A DNA stretch of 64,000 bases, from positions 62,001 to 126,000 of the forward strand of contig NZ_QAOF01000001.1 of the NCBI RefSeq assembly GCF_003050745.1. The letters run 5' to 3'. This document shows positions 17,456 to 26,572 of this stretch, piece by piece. Below the pieces are notes generated by a model, which ran no database searches, was not told the origin of the DNA, and was given only the letters and a program-made list of their open reading frames with translations. The translations under genes and the position numbers were made by a program. The DNA is from Sphingomonas sp. PP-CE-3G-477. GTDB lineage: Bacteria; Pseudomonadota; Alphaproteobacteria; Sphingomonadales; Sphingomonadaceae. The stretch's first letter is position 1. The number at the start of each line of letters is the position of its first letter.

Positions 17456-18643
17456 CTACCGCTCGATACACATAGCGATGCCCATGCCACCGCCTATGCA
17501 CAGCGTCGCGAGCCCCCTCTTGGCATCGCGCTTCTGCATTTCGTAGATCAGCGTCGTCAGGACGCGGGCGCCGCTGGCGCCGATCGGGTGGCCGATCGCG
17601 ATCGCGCCGCCATTGACGTTGACCTTCGATGCGTCCCAGCCGAGTTCCTTGCCGACCGACAGTGCCTGGGCGGCGAAGGCTTCGTTGGCTTCGATCAGGT
17701 CGAGGTCGGCTAGCGTCCAGCCGGCTTTCTCCAACGCGCGCTTGGTGGCGGGGACGGGGCCGATGCCCATCACCGACGGGTCGACGCCGGCCGAGGCCCA
17801 GCTCTTGATCGTCGCGAGGATCGTCGAGCCGCGGCGTTCGGCTTCGTCGCGGCGCATCATCACGAGGGCGGCGGCGCCGTCGTTGAGGCCGCTGGCGTTG
17901 GCAGCGGTCACGGTGCCGTCCTTCTTGAACGCGGGTTTCACGCCGGAGACGCTCTCGATCGTCGCGCCGGCACGGATGTACTCGTCATCGGCTACCACCG
18001 TGTCACCCTTGCGGCCTTTGATCGTGACGGGGGCGATCTCGTCCTTGAAGCGGCCCGAGCCGCGCGCGGCCTCGGCCTTGTTCTGCGAGGCGACCGAGAA
18101 GGCGTCCTGCTCGCCGCGCGTGACCTGGTACTGCTCGGCGAGGTTCTCGGCGGTGATGCCCATGTGATAGCCGTTGAAGACGTCGGTCAGGCCGTCGCTG
18201 ACCATCGTGTCGACGAGGCTGAGATTGCCCATCTTCTGGCCGCCGCGGATCGACTGCGCGTGCGCGGAGAGCGACATCGATTCCTGTCCACCTGCGACGA
18301 CGATGGTCGCGTCGCCGGTCTGGATCGCCTGTGCCGCGAGTGCGACTGCCCGCAGGCCTGAACCGCAGACCTGGTTGACGCCCCAGGCGGGGATTTCCTT
18401 GGGAACGCCGGCGGCCATCGAGGCCTGGCGGGCGGGGTTCTGGCCCTGGGCTGCGGTAAGGACCTGGCCTAGGATGACTTCGGAGACGTCTTCGCCGGCG
18501 ACGCCTGCCTGTTCAAGCGCGGCTTCGATCGCGATGCGGCCGAGTTCGTGCGCGGGTGTCGTCGCGAACGCGCCGAGGAAGCTGCCGACTGGGGTGCGCT
18601 TGGCGGCGGTGATGACGACGTCGGTGGGAAGCTGGTCTGTCAT
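17456..18643 (-). CDS. phaA: Acetyl-CoA acetyltransferase (beta-ketothiolase)
   Basis: This 395-residue thiolase condenses two acetyl-CoA to acetoacetyl-CoA, or the reverse. The acylated cysteine is in [11 protein letters not shown], the catalytic histidine in [16 protein letters not shown] and the second cysteine in LCIGGGMG. Length and motifs fit biosynthetic thiolases of PHA producers. It lies 33 bp downstream of a PhaC-like hydrolase and near phaR, supporting a role in polyhydroxyalkanoate supply; a role in degradation is also possible. Confidence 0.92.
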   Translation of the reverse strand: MTDQLPTDVVITAAKRTPVGSFLGAFATTPAHELGRIAIEAALEQAGVAGEDVSEVILGQVLTAAQGQNPARQASMAAGVPKEIPAWGVNQVCGSGLRAVALAAQAIQTGDATIVVAGGQESMSLSAHAQSIRGGQKMGNLSLVDTMVSDGLTDVFNGYHMGITAENLAEQYQVTRGEQDAFSVASQNKAEAARGSGRFKDEIAPVTIKGRKGDTVVADDEYIRAGATIESVSGVKPAFKKDGTVTAANASGLNDGAAALVMMRRDEAERRGSTILATIKSWASAGVDPSVMGIGPVPATKRALEKAGWTLADLDLIEANEAFAAQALSVGKELGWDASKVNVNGGAIAIGHPIGASGARVLTTLIYEMQKRDAKRGLATLCIGGGMGIAMCIER

Positions 18644-18676
18644 GTCGGGATCCTCTTTGTTTGGACCCCATGTAGG

Positions 18677-19747
18677 TCAGTCGAGTGCGGCGATCCAGTT
18701 GGCGAGCGGTTCCCAGAGGCGCGCGCGGGCGGAACGGCCGACGATCATGCCGACATGGCCTGCGCCGAGGTCGCGGCGGTCGGCGAGGCCGATCGCGGTG
18801 GCAGCGGGGACGATGCGGTCGCTGAGCGAGACGAACTCGACCGTGGCGCAGGCGAGGGCGAGCGGATCGACTGGGGTGCCGGCGATGACCCAGGCGCCTT
18901 TGCCGGGCAGGTCGTTGGCGATGCAGTCCTCGAACAGCGACGCGGCGGCGGCGTAGGGGAGGGGGGCACCGGCGTTGGCCCAATCCTCGAGTCGGACGAA
19001 CGCGCGTGCTGCGTCGCTGTCCGGGGGGAGGTCGGCGAACGCTTCGTATTTCGCGATCGTGCGCGCGGGGTCGAGTTGCCAGAAGCCGGCTTGCAGGACT
19101 TCCATCGGCAGGACGCCGAGCATCGCGGCGGCGGGCTGAACCGCAGCCCAGGTCGCGGCGAGCGTGGGACGGCCTTCGCCATAACCCGCGAAGTGCCACG
19201 GCGCGGCGATCGTCGCGACTCCGGCGGTCGGCGTGATCGCGGCGGCACCGAGCGCCAGCGTCCCGCCTAGGCAATAGCCGACCAGAACTGGCGGCTCGGG
19301 GAGCGCCTGGAGCAGCGGGACCAGCAATCGCTCGACATGCGCGGCCAGATCGAGATCGCGGTCCCGGCTGCCGGGCGATCCCCAGTCGACCAGCCAGACG
19401 TCGAATCCTTGCGCGGCGGTCCATTGCACCAGCGAAGACTCAGGCGAATGATCGAGGATATCTGGCGGATTTATCAGCGATGGGACGAACACGACGGGAC
19501 GGCCTTCGCCGCCGTAATCGCGCAACGAGACCCGGCCTTTACGATGAATCGCCGGCTTCGGATCGGGGCGCGGCTCTCGCGGCGCGCCTTGATACGCGCG
19601 CAATCCCGCCAGGGCTCGAGCCATCCGTTCCGGCGATGCTGCGGTCTCGCTGCGCAGCACGTTGAGGAACAAGGGTAAGGGCCGGGGACCATGCTGCACA
19701 CCGTGTTGCGGTGCGTCATCAAAGACTGTAGCCTCCGTTTCAAACAT
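18677..19747 (-). CDS. PhaC-like alpha/beta hydrolase (short PHA synthase homologue)
   Basis: This 356-residue protein has the lipase-like box GYCLGG with C159, candidate acid D310 (LSDRIVP) and H331 (GHVGM). This is the Cys-Asp-His triad of PHA synthases. It is far shorter than class I synthases (about 560-600) and close to the class III PhaC size, but no PhaE is seen here. It may be a minimal synthase or a related acyltransferase or depolymerase. The ATG at 19747 is only 14 bp from the divergent phaR start; a GTG inside the GVQHGPRPL segment is an alternative. Conservation probably begins at PRPLPLFLNVL. Confidence 0.75.
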   Translation of the reverse strand: MFETEATVFDDAPQHGVQHGPRPLPLFLNVLRSETAASPERMARALAGLRAYQGAPREPRPDPKPAIHRKGRVSLRDYGGEGRPVVFVPSLINPPDILDHSPESSLVQWTAAQGFDVWLVDWGSPGSRDRDLDLAAHVERLLVPLLQALPEPPVLVGYCLGGTLALGAAAITPTAGVATIAAPWHFAGYGEGRPTLAATWAAVQPAAAMLGVLPMEVLQAGFWQLDPARTIAKYEAFADLPPDSDAARAFVRLEDWANAGAPLPYAAAASLFEDCIANDLPGKGAWVIAGTPVDPLALACATVEFVSLSDRIVPAATAIGLADRRDLGAGHVGMIVGRSARARLWEPLANWIAALD

Positions 19748-19761
19748 AAGACGGGGGATCC

Positions 19762-20304
19762 ATGAAGAAGCAACCGGCTGCCGACGGAATCGTCATCATC
19801 AAGAAATACGCCAACCGGCGGCTCTATAACACCGAGTCGTCATCCTATATCACGCTGGATCATCTCGCGACGATGACCCGCGAGGGGCGCGACTTCAAGG
19901 TGGTCGATGCGAAGACCGACGAGGACATCACGCACAACGTCCTGACGCAGATCATCATGGAAGAGGAGAGCCGCGGCGAGACGATGATGCCGGTGAACTT
20001 CCTGCGCCAGCTGATCTCGATGTACGGCGATTCGATGCAGACGATGGTGCCGGGGTATCTGGAGGCTTCGATGGACAGCTTCCGTCGCAACCACGATCAG
20101 TTCAAGTCCGCGGTCGAAGGCGCGTTCGCGAACTCGCCGTTCGCCGATATCGCCAAGCGTAATCTGGCAATGTTCGACGTGGCCGCGCAGGCGATGACGC
20201 CGGCCGCGACGACGCCAGCCCCCGCGGCCAGCAAGGACGACGAGATCGCGGCGTTGCGCAGCGAACTCGCCAAGTTGCAGGAAAAGGTCGAGAAGCTCGG
20301 CTGA
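19762..20304 (+). CDS. phaR: Polyhydroxyalkanoate synthesis repressor PhaR
   Basis: This 180-residue protein has the N-terminal PHB/PHA accumulation regulator DNA-binding domain (VIIKKYANRRLYNTESSSYITL, then LTQIIMEEE). A second conserved helical segment (FLRQLISMYGDSMQ) and a C-terminal coiled coil (DDEIAALRSELAKLQEKVEKL) follow. PhaR represses PHA-granule genes and senses the polymer itself. It is divergent from the PhaC-like gene with just 14 bp between starts, so the two promoters must overlap or lie inside coding sequence. This gives a natural site for cross-control. Confidence 0.92.
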   Translation: MKKQPAADGIVIIKKYANRRLYNTESSSYITLDHLATMTREGRDFKVVDAKTDEDITHNVLTQIIMEEESRGETMMPVNFLRQLISMYGDSMQTMVPGYLEASMDSFRRNHDQFKSAVEGAFANSPFADIAKRNLAMFDVAAQAMTPAATTPAPAASKDDEIAALRSELAKLQEKVEKLG

Positions 20305-20316
20305 TCGGTCGGACTG

Positions 20317-20505
20317 ATGGGGGCGCCGGTGTTGTGGAGTGCGAGCGGCGGACTGGCCGTACTGGCCGTCGTCGCAGGCCTCGGCGAACGCAGGCGGCGA
20401 CGTCGGCGCGATCCCGACTCGGTCGGCTGGGTCGACTGGTCGACCGTCCAGATGCTGGCGCTGATCGGACTTGCGGTAACGATCGGCCTCGCGTTCAAGA
20501 CCTGA
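20317..20505 (+). CDS. Small membrane protein after phaR
   Basis: This 62-residue protein has two hydrophobic segments (VLWSASGGLAVLAVVAGL and VQMLALIGLAVTIGLAF) separated by the arginine-rich stretch GERRRRRRRDPDS. It begins 12 bp after the phaR stop and is probably co-transcribed with it. No family is recognised; the coding call rests on position and composition. Confidence 0.5.
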   Translation: MGAPVLWSASGGLAVLAVVAGLGERRRRRRRDPDSVGWVDWSTVQMLALIGLAVTIGLAFKT

Positions 20506-20520
20506 GCTGACGACGCCTCG

Positions 20521-21963
20521 TCAACGGGGAGCGTCGGTACGCAGGCGATAGACGCTCTGTGGCAACCCGCCGATCTTCACCGAGCCGACCAGTCGATACC
20601 GCGTGGCGATCGCGCGCAGCACGAGCGCCTGGGTCGCGAGGTTCGTGCTGGGCTTGGGCGCGCGTACGACAATCACGCCGGGACGGGCCGCGAGCAGACG
20701 CGCGACTTCCACGACCGGATCGATCCCCGTGCCGTGCGACTCGGTCGTCTGGCCCAGATGACTGCGGAATATATACGGCGTCGGCAGGCAGGACCGGGTC
20801 AGGAAATAGAGGATCGGCTCGCTGCCATAGGCGAACATGCAGCCGCGGGGCTGCTGGCCGATCATCTGGACGAGTTGCGCGATCTGGCGCGCATTGCCGC
20901 GTCGTCCGATGCGGACGCTGGTCATGATGGTCGCCGCCAGCGCGCCGAACACCAGCACGGCGGCAAGGCGGACCATGGTCGTGCGGACGGTCGGGCCGCT
21001 CAACCCCGTGCCGGCCGCGACCGACAGCGGCAGCGCGAGGGGCAGCAGATAGAGCAGCTCGAACGTGTGCATGATGAGGATCGCGATCACCGCAGCCGCG
21101 AGCCATCCGAGCGCGAAGCTTCCCGTTCGACGGCCCCGCCACGCAAGCCAGGCGAGCGGCAGGCTCATGCCCACGCCGCCCAACAGCTTCAACAGGTTGG
21201 AGCTGAGCGTGTCGTCGTCCCGCTGCCCGAAGATCGACAGGAAATTGGCAAAGAGGAAGGCGTCGCCGTGGCCGGCCGCGGCATAGACGATCCAGGCGAG
21301 CGCGGTTGGGAACAGCGCTGCGCCGACCCACAAGGCGGCATCGGCTGCGAGGCGACCGATCGACCGCCCATCGCGATGCGCCGCCCATACCAGCGTCAGA
21401 CCGAAGAATATGCCTTCGAACATCGCGGTGTACTTGATCTGCATCGCCAAGCCGATCAGCAGCATCGCACCGGCACCGCGCAGGCTGATGTGTCGGTGGC
21501 CGCGCGTCGTATCGAGCACGAGCAGCGCGGCGGCGGCCATCAAGGCGTTGCCCCATACCGCGGACTGGCCGCCCGCACCGTCGAACACGATGAGCCAGAC
21601 GAGATAGATCAACGCCGCGCCGAGGCTCGCCACCGGGCTGGCGTCATCGGGAGTCAGGCGGCTGACGATCCGCGCGACCAGGAATGCCGTGGCGGTGGCG
21701 ACGAGCGTCGCGGCAAGCTGGTACATGAGCACGCCATCGCCGCCGACGCTGCGGATGGCGGCGAAGATCAGGAACAGGCCGACCGGCTTGCGATCGAAGA
21801 TGTCGACGAACGGCCACGCGCCGTGCAGCAGGCGATCGCCGACGAGCAGGTAGAACTGCTCGTCGCTATGGATCACCGGATTGCCGAAGAACGGGCTGCG
21901 GAGGGCAAAGGCGACGAGGAGCAGGATGACGACCTGCCCCGATCGGTGACGCAGGCTAAACAT
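20521..21963 (-). CDS. GT39/ArnT-like membrane glycosyltransferase
   Basis: This 480-residue polytopic protein has around ten or more membrane helices. It has the acidic first-loop pattern of GT-C dolichyl/undecaprenyl-phosphate sugar transferases (NPVIHSDEQFYLLVGDRLLHG, then DRKPVGLFL). It probably transfers a sugar from a polyprenyl-phosphate donor to a periplasmic acceptor; donor and acceptor cannot be read. The start ATG 21963 follows AGGA; a longer frame to 22017 is unlikely. It lies eight bases behind the aspartyl-protease-like gene, in one operon. Confidence 0.75.
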   Translation of the reverse strand: MFSLRHRSGQVVILLLVAFALRSPFFGNPVIHSDEQFYLLVGDRLLHGAWPFVDIFDRKPVGLFLIFAAIRSVGGDGVLMYQLAATLVATATAFLVARIVSRLTPDDASPVASLGAALIYLVWLIVFDGAGGQSAVWGNALMAAAALLVLDTTRGHRHISLRGAGAMLLIGLAMQIKYTAMFEGIFFGLTLVWAAHRDGRSIGRLAADAALWVGAALFPTALAWIVYAAAGHGDAFLFANFLSIFGQRDDDTLSSNLLKLLGGVGMSLPLAWLAWRGRRTGSFALGWLAAAVIAILIMHTFELLYLLPLALPLSVAAGTGLSGPTVRTTMVRLAAVLVFGALAATIMTSVRIGRRGNARQIAQLVQMIGQQPRGCMFAYGSEPILYFLTRSCLPTPYIFRSHLGQTTESHGTGIDPVVEVARLLAARPGVIVVRAPKPSTNLATQALVLRAIATRYRLVGSVKIGGLPQSVYRLRTDAPR

Positions 21964-21971
21964 GGGCAATC

Positions 21972-23192
21972 CTAATAAAAATGCGTCAATTCGAGCTTGC
22001 GTATGGTGCCGTCGCAAAGACCGAGGGCAACGATGCGGCCGGGAGCTCCAGCCGACCAGGATGCGACCGGACTCGTCGCATAGTCGGGCGGTATGGGCGT
22101 GCCGTCGATCGTACAGATCGTGTCGCCGTCCTTCCAGCCCGATGCGGCAGCCGGGCCGCCGCGCATGACATGGAGGATCTTCAGCCGGTTCTTCTCGACG
22201 CCGACGAGCAGTCCGCTGGTCGAACGGAGTGGTGGCGTACCGGCCTTGGGGCCAGGGCTCAGCACCATGCGGCGGGCGCCGGGATCGAGCAGGACACGGT
22301 AATTCTGTAGGAAGCCCGAGCCGATCCGGCCCGCAACGCCGATCGACTGCGAGAAGCCGCCTGCGGGTTCGATCCGGACTTCGACGGCGTGCGCGGTTAA
22401 TTCGCCAAGGCGGACATCGGGCGCGATCGCGAGGCCGCTGACCGCCGGTCCCGCGAGCCCGAACGAGATCGCGGTCGTCGAGGGCACGTTCAGCGCCGCG
22501 GCCTTCCAGCCGTCCTTCGTCACGGTGATCGACGATCCGTCACCGGTATCGACGATCACCGGCGCCAATCGACGGCCGCCGAGCGTGGCTGTGCTTTCGT
22601 AGACGCTGCGCTCTGGGGACACGCGCAAGGGGGCGGCCCCGCCCTTGAACGGGAGGCGCCCCGACGGGAGCAGGCGGAAACGGTGCGCGGCGTAATCGAT
22701 GTCGAGCGCGTGCCCGGCGAGCAGGTCCGCGCCGACCAGCAGGTCTACCGCTGACAGGCTGCCGGTGGCGATCGCGGGAAGATCGGTGACGGTGACGCCG
22801 CCACCGGTGCGCGCGAGGCCGCCGATGGCGAGCGTGCGGGTCGGCATCCACCCCAGTTCGACCGATCCGCCGATCGCACGTGCGCTGCCGCCCGCGACGA
22901 GCTTGGCAGTGTCGACTGCGGGGGAAGCCTTTGCGAGCAGGGTGTAGCTGACCCCGGTATCGAGGATCGCGGTGACGTCGCGGCCTTCGAGCTGCATCGT
23001 GAAGCGGATCTGGTTGCCGGGGGTAAGATCGAAGGGCACCCAGCGTGCTTCGGCATCGTCCGCTAGATGGTAGACGCCGCGGTCTCGTGCCGCGGGCGAG
23101 ATGCTGGCGGCGGGGACGGGTTTCGCCGGTTCGCGCGCGGAGACGATGAGCACCGCCAGCAGCGGGACGAGGGTGAAGAGGGCGCGGCGCAT
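21972..23192 (-). CDS. Retropepsin-like aspartyl protease with C-terminal PDZ domain
   Basis: This 406-residue exported protein has an N-terminal signal (LVPLLAVLIVSA). Two retropepsin-like halves follow, the first with ILDTGVS and the second with IVDTGDGSS, so it could form a pepsin-like pseudodimer active site in one chain. A PDZ-like domain closes the protein (LLVGVEKNRLKILHVMRGGPAAASGWKDGD). It is probably periplasmic or membrane-attached. It heads an operon with the glycosyltransferase. Its substrate is unknown and proteolytic activity is not established. Confidence 0.78.
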   Translation of the reverse strand: MRRALFTLVPLLAVLIVSAREPAKPVPAASISPAARDRGVYHLADDAEARWVPFDLTPGNQIRFTMQLEGRDVTAILDTGVSYTLLAKASPAVDTAKLVAGGSARAIGGSVELGWMPTRTLAIGGLARTGGGVTVTDLPAIATGSLSAVDLLVGADLLAGHALDIDYAAHRFRLLPSGRLPFKGGAAPLRVSPERSVYESTATLGGRRLAPVIVDTGDGSSITVTKDGWKAAALNVPSTTAISFGLAGPAVSGLAIAPDVRLGELTAHAVEVRIEPAGGFSQSIGVAGRIGSGFLQNYRVLLDPGARRMVLSPGPKAGTPPLRSTSGLLVGVEKNRLKILHVMRGGPAAASGWKDGDTICTIDGTPIPPDYATSPVASWSAGAPGRIVALGLCDGTIRKLELTHFY

Positions 23193-23383
23193 GTCGGCCT
23201 GTCCCTAGCGGGTCGGGGGACGGGTACAAGCGGGGTCGAACGTCTGGCCGCTATAGTCGCTCGAACTGCCGCCGTTCTCCGGCGATGGCGGGAGTCCAGG
23301 GTTACCGGCGGTGGCGTTCGTGTTTCCTGGGGCCCTGCGATCGCGGGGGCGGTAGCGTTAGAGGGGCGCGTGAGCGGCCCCTC

Positions 23384-24919
23384 TTACAGGCACGCCTCCA
23401 GATACGCCTGATCAAACCCGAACTGCTTGGCTTTCTCCAGCGTGTACGGCCGCAGCCCCATCGAACGGTATTCGCCCAGGATCTTGCCGTCCGCAGACTC
23501 GTCGAGATACTCGAACTTGAACAGCTCCTGCGTGACGATAACCGGGCCTTCCATGCCGATCACCTCGGTGATGTTGGTCACCCGGCGCGAACCGTCGCGG
23601 AGGCGCTTCACCTGGATGATCAGCTCGACCGAGTCCGCGATCTGGCGCGAGATCGCTTCCTTCGGGACCTTGATGTCGGACATCATCACCATGTTCTCCA
23701 TACGCGCGAGCGCCTCGCGCGGGGAGTTGGCGTGGAGCGTGCACATCGAACCGTCGTGACCGGTATTCATGGCCGCGAGCATGTCGAAACACTCGGAGCC
23801 ACGAATTTCGCCCAGGATGATCCGGTCAGGACGCATACGCAGCGCGTTCTTGACGAGATCGCGGATCGAGATCTCGCCCTGGCCCTCCAGGTTGGCCGGA
23901 CGCGTTTCGAGCGGGAGCCAGTGCGGCTGTTGCAGGCGAAGCTCGGCGGCGTCCTCGATCGTCAGCACGCGCTCGCCGGGGTCGATCATCTTCGACAACG
24001 CGTTGAGCATCGTCGTCTTGCCCGAGCCGGTACCGCCGGAGATCACGACGTTGAACCGCGAGGCCCCGGCGATCTTCAGCGCAGTCGCCATCTTCGGCGA
24101 CATCGAGCCGAAGCCCGCCATCATGTCGAGCGTGATCGGCTTCGCGGAGAATTTACGAATCGAGATCGCGGTACCGCGCAAGCTTAACGGCGGCACGATG
24201 ACGTTGACGCGAGACCCGTCCTTCAAGCGCGCATCGGCGAGCGGTGAGGTCTGGTCGACGCGACGGCCGACTGAGTTGACGATCCGTTGCGCGATCTGGA
24301 ACAGATGCTCTTCGTCGCGGAACTGGATCGGCGCGAGTTCGAGTTTGCCCTTGCGCTCGACATAGGTCTGGTCGGGGCCGTTCACCATGATGTCGGTGAT
24401 GTTCGGATCGGCCAGCAGCTCCTCCAAGGGCCCAAGCCCGAGCAGCTCGTCGACCAGCACCTTTTCCAGCGCGAACTGTTCTCGGCGGTTGAGCGTGAGC
24501 TTCAGCTCGGCGAGCACTTCGCCGATGATCGGGCGGAATTCCTCGGCGAGTTCGTCCTTGCCGAGTGTCGCCGCAGCCTCCGGATCGACGCGTTCGAGCA
24601 GGCGCGGGAGCACCTGTTCCTTGATCTTGTGGATCGACTGTTCGAAGCCCTCGACGCGGCTGTTGCCCGCTTCGCCGCTCGCGTTCTGGCGGTCGGACAG
24701 GCGCTGCATCGCGTCCATGTGTGTGCCGGGCATCGTGCCGGGGCCAAAGCCGTCGGTCTCGCCGGGCATCGGCATCGACTCGATCGGCGGGAACTGCGAA
24801 CCTCCCTCCGGTTCGGGACGCGGCGCGGGGCTACCGCCCTGCATAGGTCGGGCGACGCCGAATGCGGGCCGGGCCGCTTGCCCCCCGCTGATGCCGTTAC
24901 GACGCCCGAATGCGCTCAT
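23384..24919 (-). CDS. cpaF: CpaF-type secretion ATPase (TadA)
   Basis: This 511-residue hexameric ATPase belongs to the type IV / Flp pilus (Tad) family. It has a disordered Pro/Gly-rich N-terminus (to about residue 75), a helical N-terminal domain, Walker A SGGTGSGKT, the Asp box IEDAAEL, Walker B RPDRIILGEIRG and the His box HDGSMCTLHANS. It normally powers pilin assembly with TadB/C. No other tad/cpa gene adjoins it here; the neighbours are a protease-like gene on each side. ATG 24919 is used; a TTG two codons earlier is less likely. Confidence 0.92.
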   Translation of the reverse strand: MSAFGRRNGISGGQAARPAFGVARPMQGGSPAPRPEPEGGSQFPPIESMPMPGETDGFGPGTMPGTHMDAMQRLSDRQNASGEAGNSRVEGFEQSIHKIKEQVLPRLLERVDPEAAATLGKDELAEEFRPIIGEVLAELKLTLNRREQFALEKVLVDELLGLGPLEELLADPNITDIMVNGPDQTYVERKGKLELAPIQFRDEEHLFQIAQRIVNSVGRRVDQTSPLADARLKDGSRVNVIVPPLSLRGTAISIRKFSAKPITLDMMAGFGSMSPKMATALKIAGASRFNVVISGGTGSGKTTMLNALSKMIDPGERVLTIEDAAELRLQQPHWLPLETRPANLEGQGEISIRDLVKNALRMRPDRIILGEIRGSECFDMLAAMNTGHDGSMCTLHANSPREALARMENMVMMSDIKVPKEAISRQIADSVELIIQVKRLRDGSRRVTNITEVIGMEGPVIVTQELFKFEYLDESADGKILGEYRSMGLRPYTLEKAKQFGFDQAYLEACL

Positions 24920-25054
24920 GCCCAAATCCCCGGATGATTGCCCAAGGGGTTAGGGGCCAAGGCTTGATAATTCGCTAACCAAACCGGATGCGTGGGGCGC
25001 GTCCTGTGAGAGGCGAGGGTTGATCGCGGTCAAGAACTCCCCGAAGGCAGGCGC

Positions 25055-26572
25055 ATGATCCGCCTGCTGCTTCTTCTCGCGCTCACCTTCGGGTTGGCCA
25101 GCTCGGCATCGGCCGACGATATCGCCGCCACCGGGCGCGGCGTGGTGCGCGTCGTGACGATCGCGGTGATCGACGACCAGGTGGTCGGCTTCGGCCATGG
25201 CAGCGGTTTCGCGATCGCGCCCAACCGGATCGTGACCAACGCGCACGTCGTCGATCTCGCCGAGCGCTATCCCGACAACGTCGTCGTCGGCATCGTCCCG
25301 ACCGAGGGCAGCAAGTCCTACCAAGGCAAGGTGATCGCGTATGATTCGCAGCGCGACCTGGCGCTGATCGAGTTCACTGGCGCGCGCCTGCCGCCGAGCG
25401 CGCTGTATACCGGGCCGATGAGCGAGGGCGATCCGGTGGTGTCGCTCGGCTTTCCGGGGAACGTCGACCTGGCAACGGCGCGGTCGGCGGCGGATTATAT
25501 CCGGCCGATGACGCCGGTGCGGTCGGAGGGCGTGCTTTCCGGGCGGCGCGTGTTGAGCAGCGTCGAGGTGCTTCTTCACACCGCTAGCATTGCACGCGGC
25601 AATTCGGGCGGGCCTTTGCTCGATCGCTGCGGGCGGGTGATCGGGGTGAACTCGGCGATCACCCGCGGCGAGGAGGGCGATTCGACGTTCGGGTTCGCGA
25701 TCGCCGATACTGAGCTCGCGGCCTTCCTCCATGAGGCGAAACAGCCTTATGCGTCGATCGGGACGGGCTGCACGTCGATCGAGGATCGCTTGCGACAGGA
25801 CGCCGACGCGGATGCGCGGGCGACCGCCGATGCTGCTTCCGCCCGACGCGACGCGGCGACGCAGGATGCGATGACTCGAGAGGTCGCGCTGGAGAAGGCG
25901 CGGACCGAGGCCGGGCGCGCGCGCGAGAACGTCATGGCGCTCGCCGGGCTGCTGCTGGTCGCCGGGGCACTGGTGATCGGGAGCGCGGGACTGCTCGAAT
26001 CGCGCGGGCAACGGCGGCAGGCGGTGTGGGCGCTGGGTATCGGCGGGCTGAGCGTGCTGGTCGCGATCATCGTGTTCGTGCTGCGGCCTTCGGGCGAGGT
26101 CGACGTGCCGCTGTCCGGGCTGCCCAAGACGCGGATATCGACGCCCGATGCCGCACTCGGCAAACTGATGTGCACGCTGATCCCGGAGCGCAGCCGGATC
26201 ACGATCTCGTCCAGCGAGGACGTGCCGATCGACTGGGGCGCGAAGGGCTGCGTGAACGGCAAGACGCAATATGTCGGCACGCAGAATGGCAATGGGGCTG
26301 GCCGATGGGACCGCGTGCTGGTGCCAGATGCCGAGCAGACCGTCTCCGTGCTGTCGTTCGATCCGGCAACGCGCGTCTATTCGAACACGCGCTATCTGAT
26401 GTCGGCGGCGGGTATGGAGGCGGCGCGGACGGCGCGGGGTGTCGTGCCGAACGTGTGCAACATAGACGATGCCGCGTTGGCTCGTTTGGCGGGGCAGCAG
26501 GCGGCGGTCCGCGCGGTATTGCCGCCGTTGCCGAACGAGAAGCTCGTCTATTCGTGCAAGTCGGCGCGCTGA
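25055..26572 (+). CDS. Exported trypsin-like serine protease with internal membrane segments
   Basis: This 505-residue protein has a signal peptide (residues 1-20). Its trypsin-like domain carries the full triad: H64 (TNAHVV), D101 (RDLALIE) and S184 (ARGNSGGPL). It is followed by an Ala/Arg/Asp-rich coiled region (about 250-290) and two adjacent membrane helices (about 300-345). The C-terminal periplasmic domain of unknown type carries cysteines (GKLMCTL, AKGCVNG, PNVCNID, YSCKSAR). There is no PDZ domain, unlike DegP. Its 3' end overlaps the convergent ada gene by 25 bp. Confidence 0.85.
   Translation: MIRLLLLLALTFGLASSASADDIAATGRGVVRVVTIAVIDDQVVGFGHGSGFAIAPNRIVTNAHVVDLAERYPDNVVVGIVPTEGSKSYQGKVIAYDSQRDLALIEFTGARLPPSALYTGPMSEGDPVVSLGFPGNVDLATARSAADYIRPMTPVRSEGVLSGRRVLSSVEVLLHTASIARGNSGGPLLDRCGRVIGVNSAITRGEEGDSTFGFAIADTELAAFLHEAKQPYASIGTGCTSIEDRLRQDADADARATADAASARRDAATQDAMTREVALEKARTEAGRARENVMALAGLLLVAGALVIGSAGLLESRGQRRQAVWALGIGGLSVLVAIIVFVLRPSGEVDVPLSGLPKTRISTPDAALGKLMCTLIPERSRITISSSEDVPIDWGAKGCVNGKTQYVGTQNGNGAGRWDRVLVPDAEQTVSVLSFDPATRVYSNTRYLMSAAGMEAARTARGVVPNVCNIDDAALARLAGQQAAVRAVLPPLPNEKLVYSCKSAR

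Noticed and set aside
18677-19747. Class III PHA synthase with PhaE
   Set aside because: Size and Cys triad fit, but no PhaE-like gene is adjacent, so only PhaC-like is claimed.
20734-21975. 413-codon frame antisense to the glycosyltransferase
   Set aside because: Composition is Arg/Gln/Glu-rich with no motif, while the opposite strand encodes a clear membrane protein.
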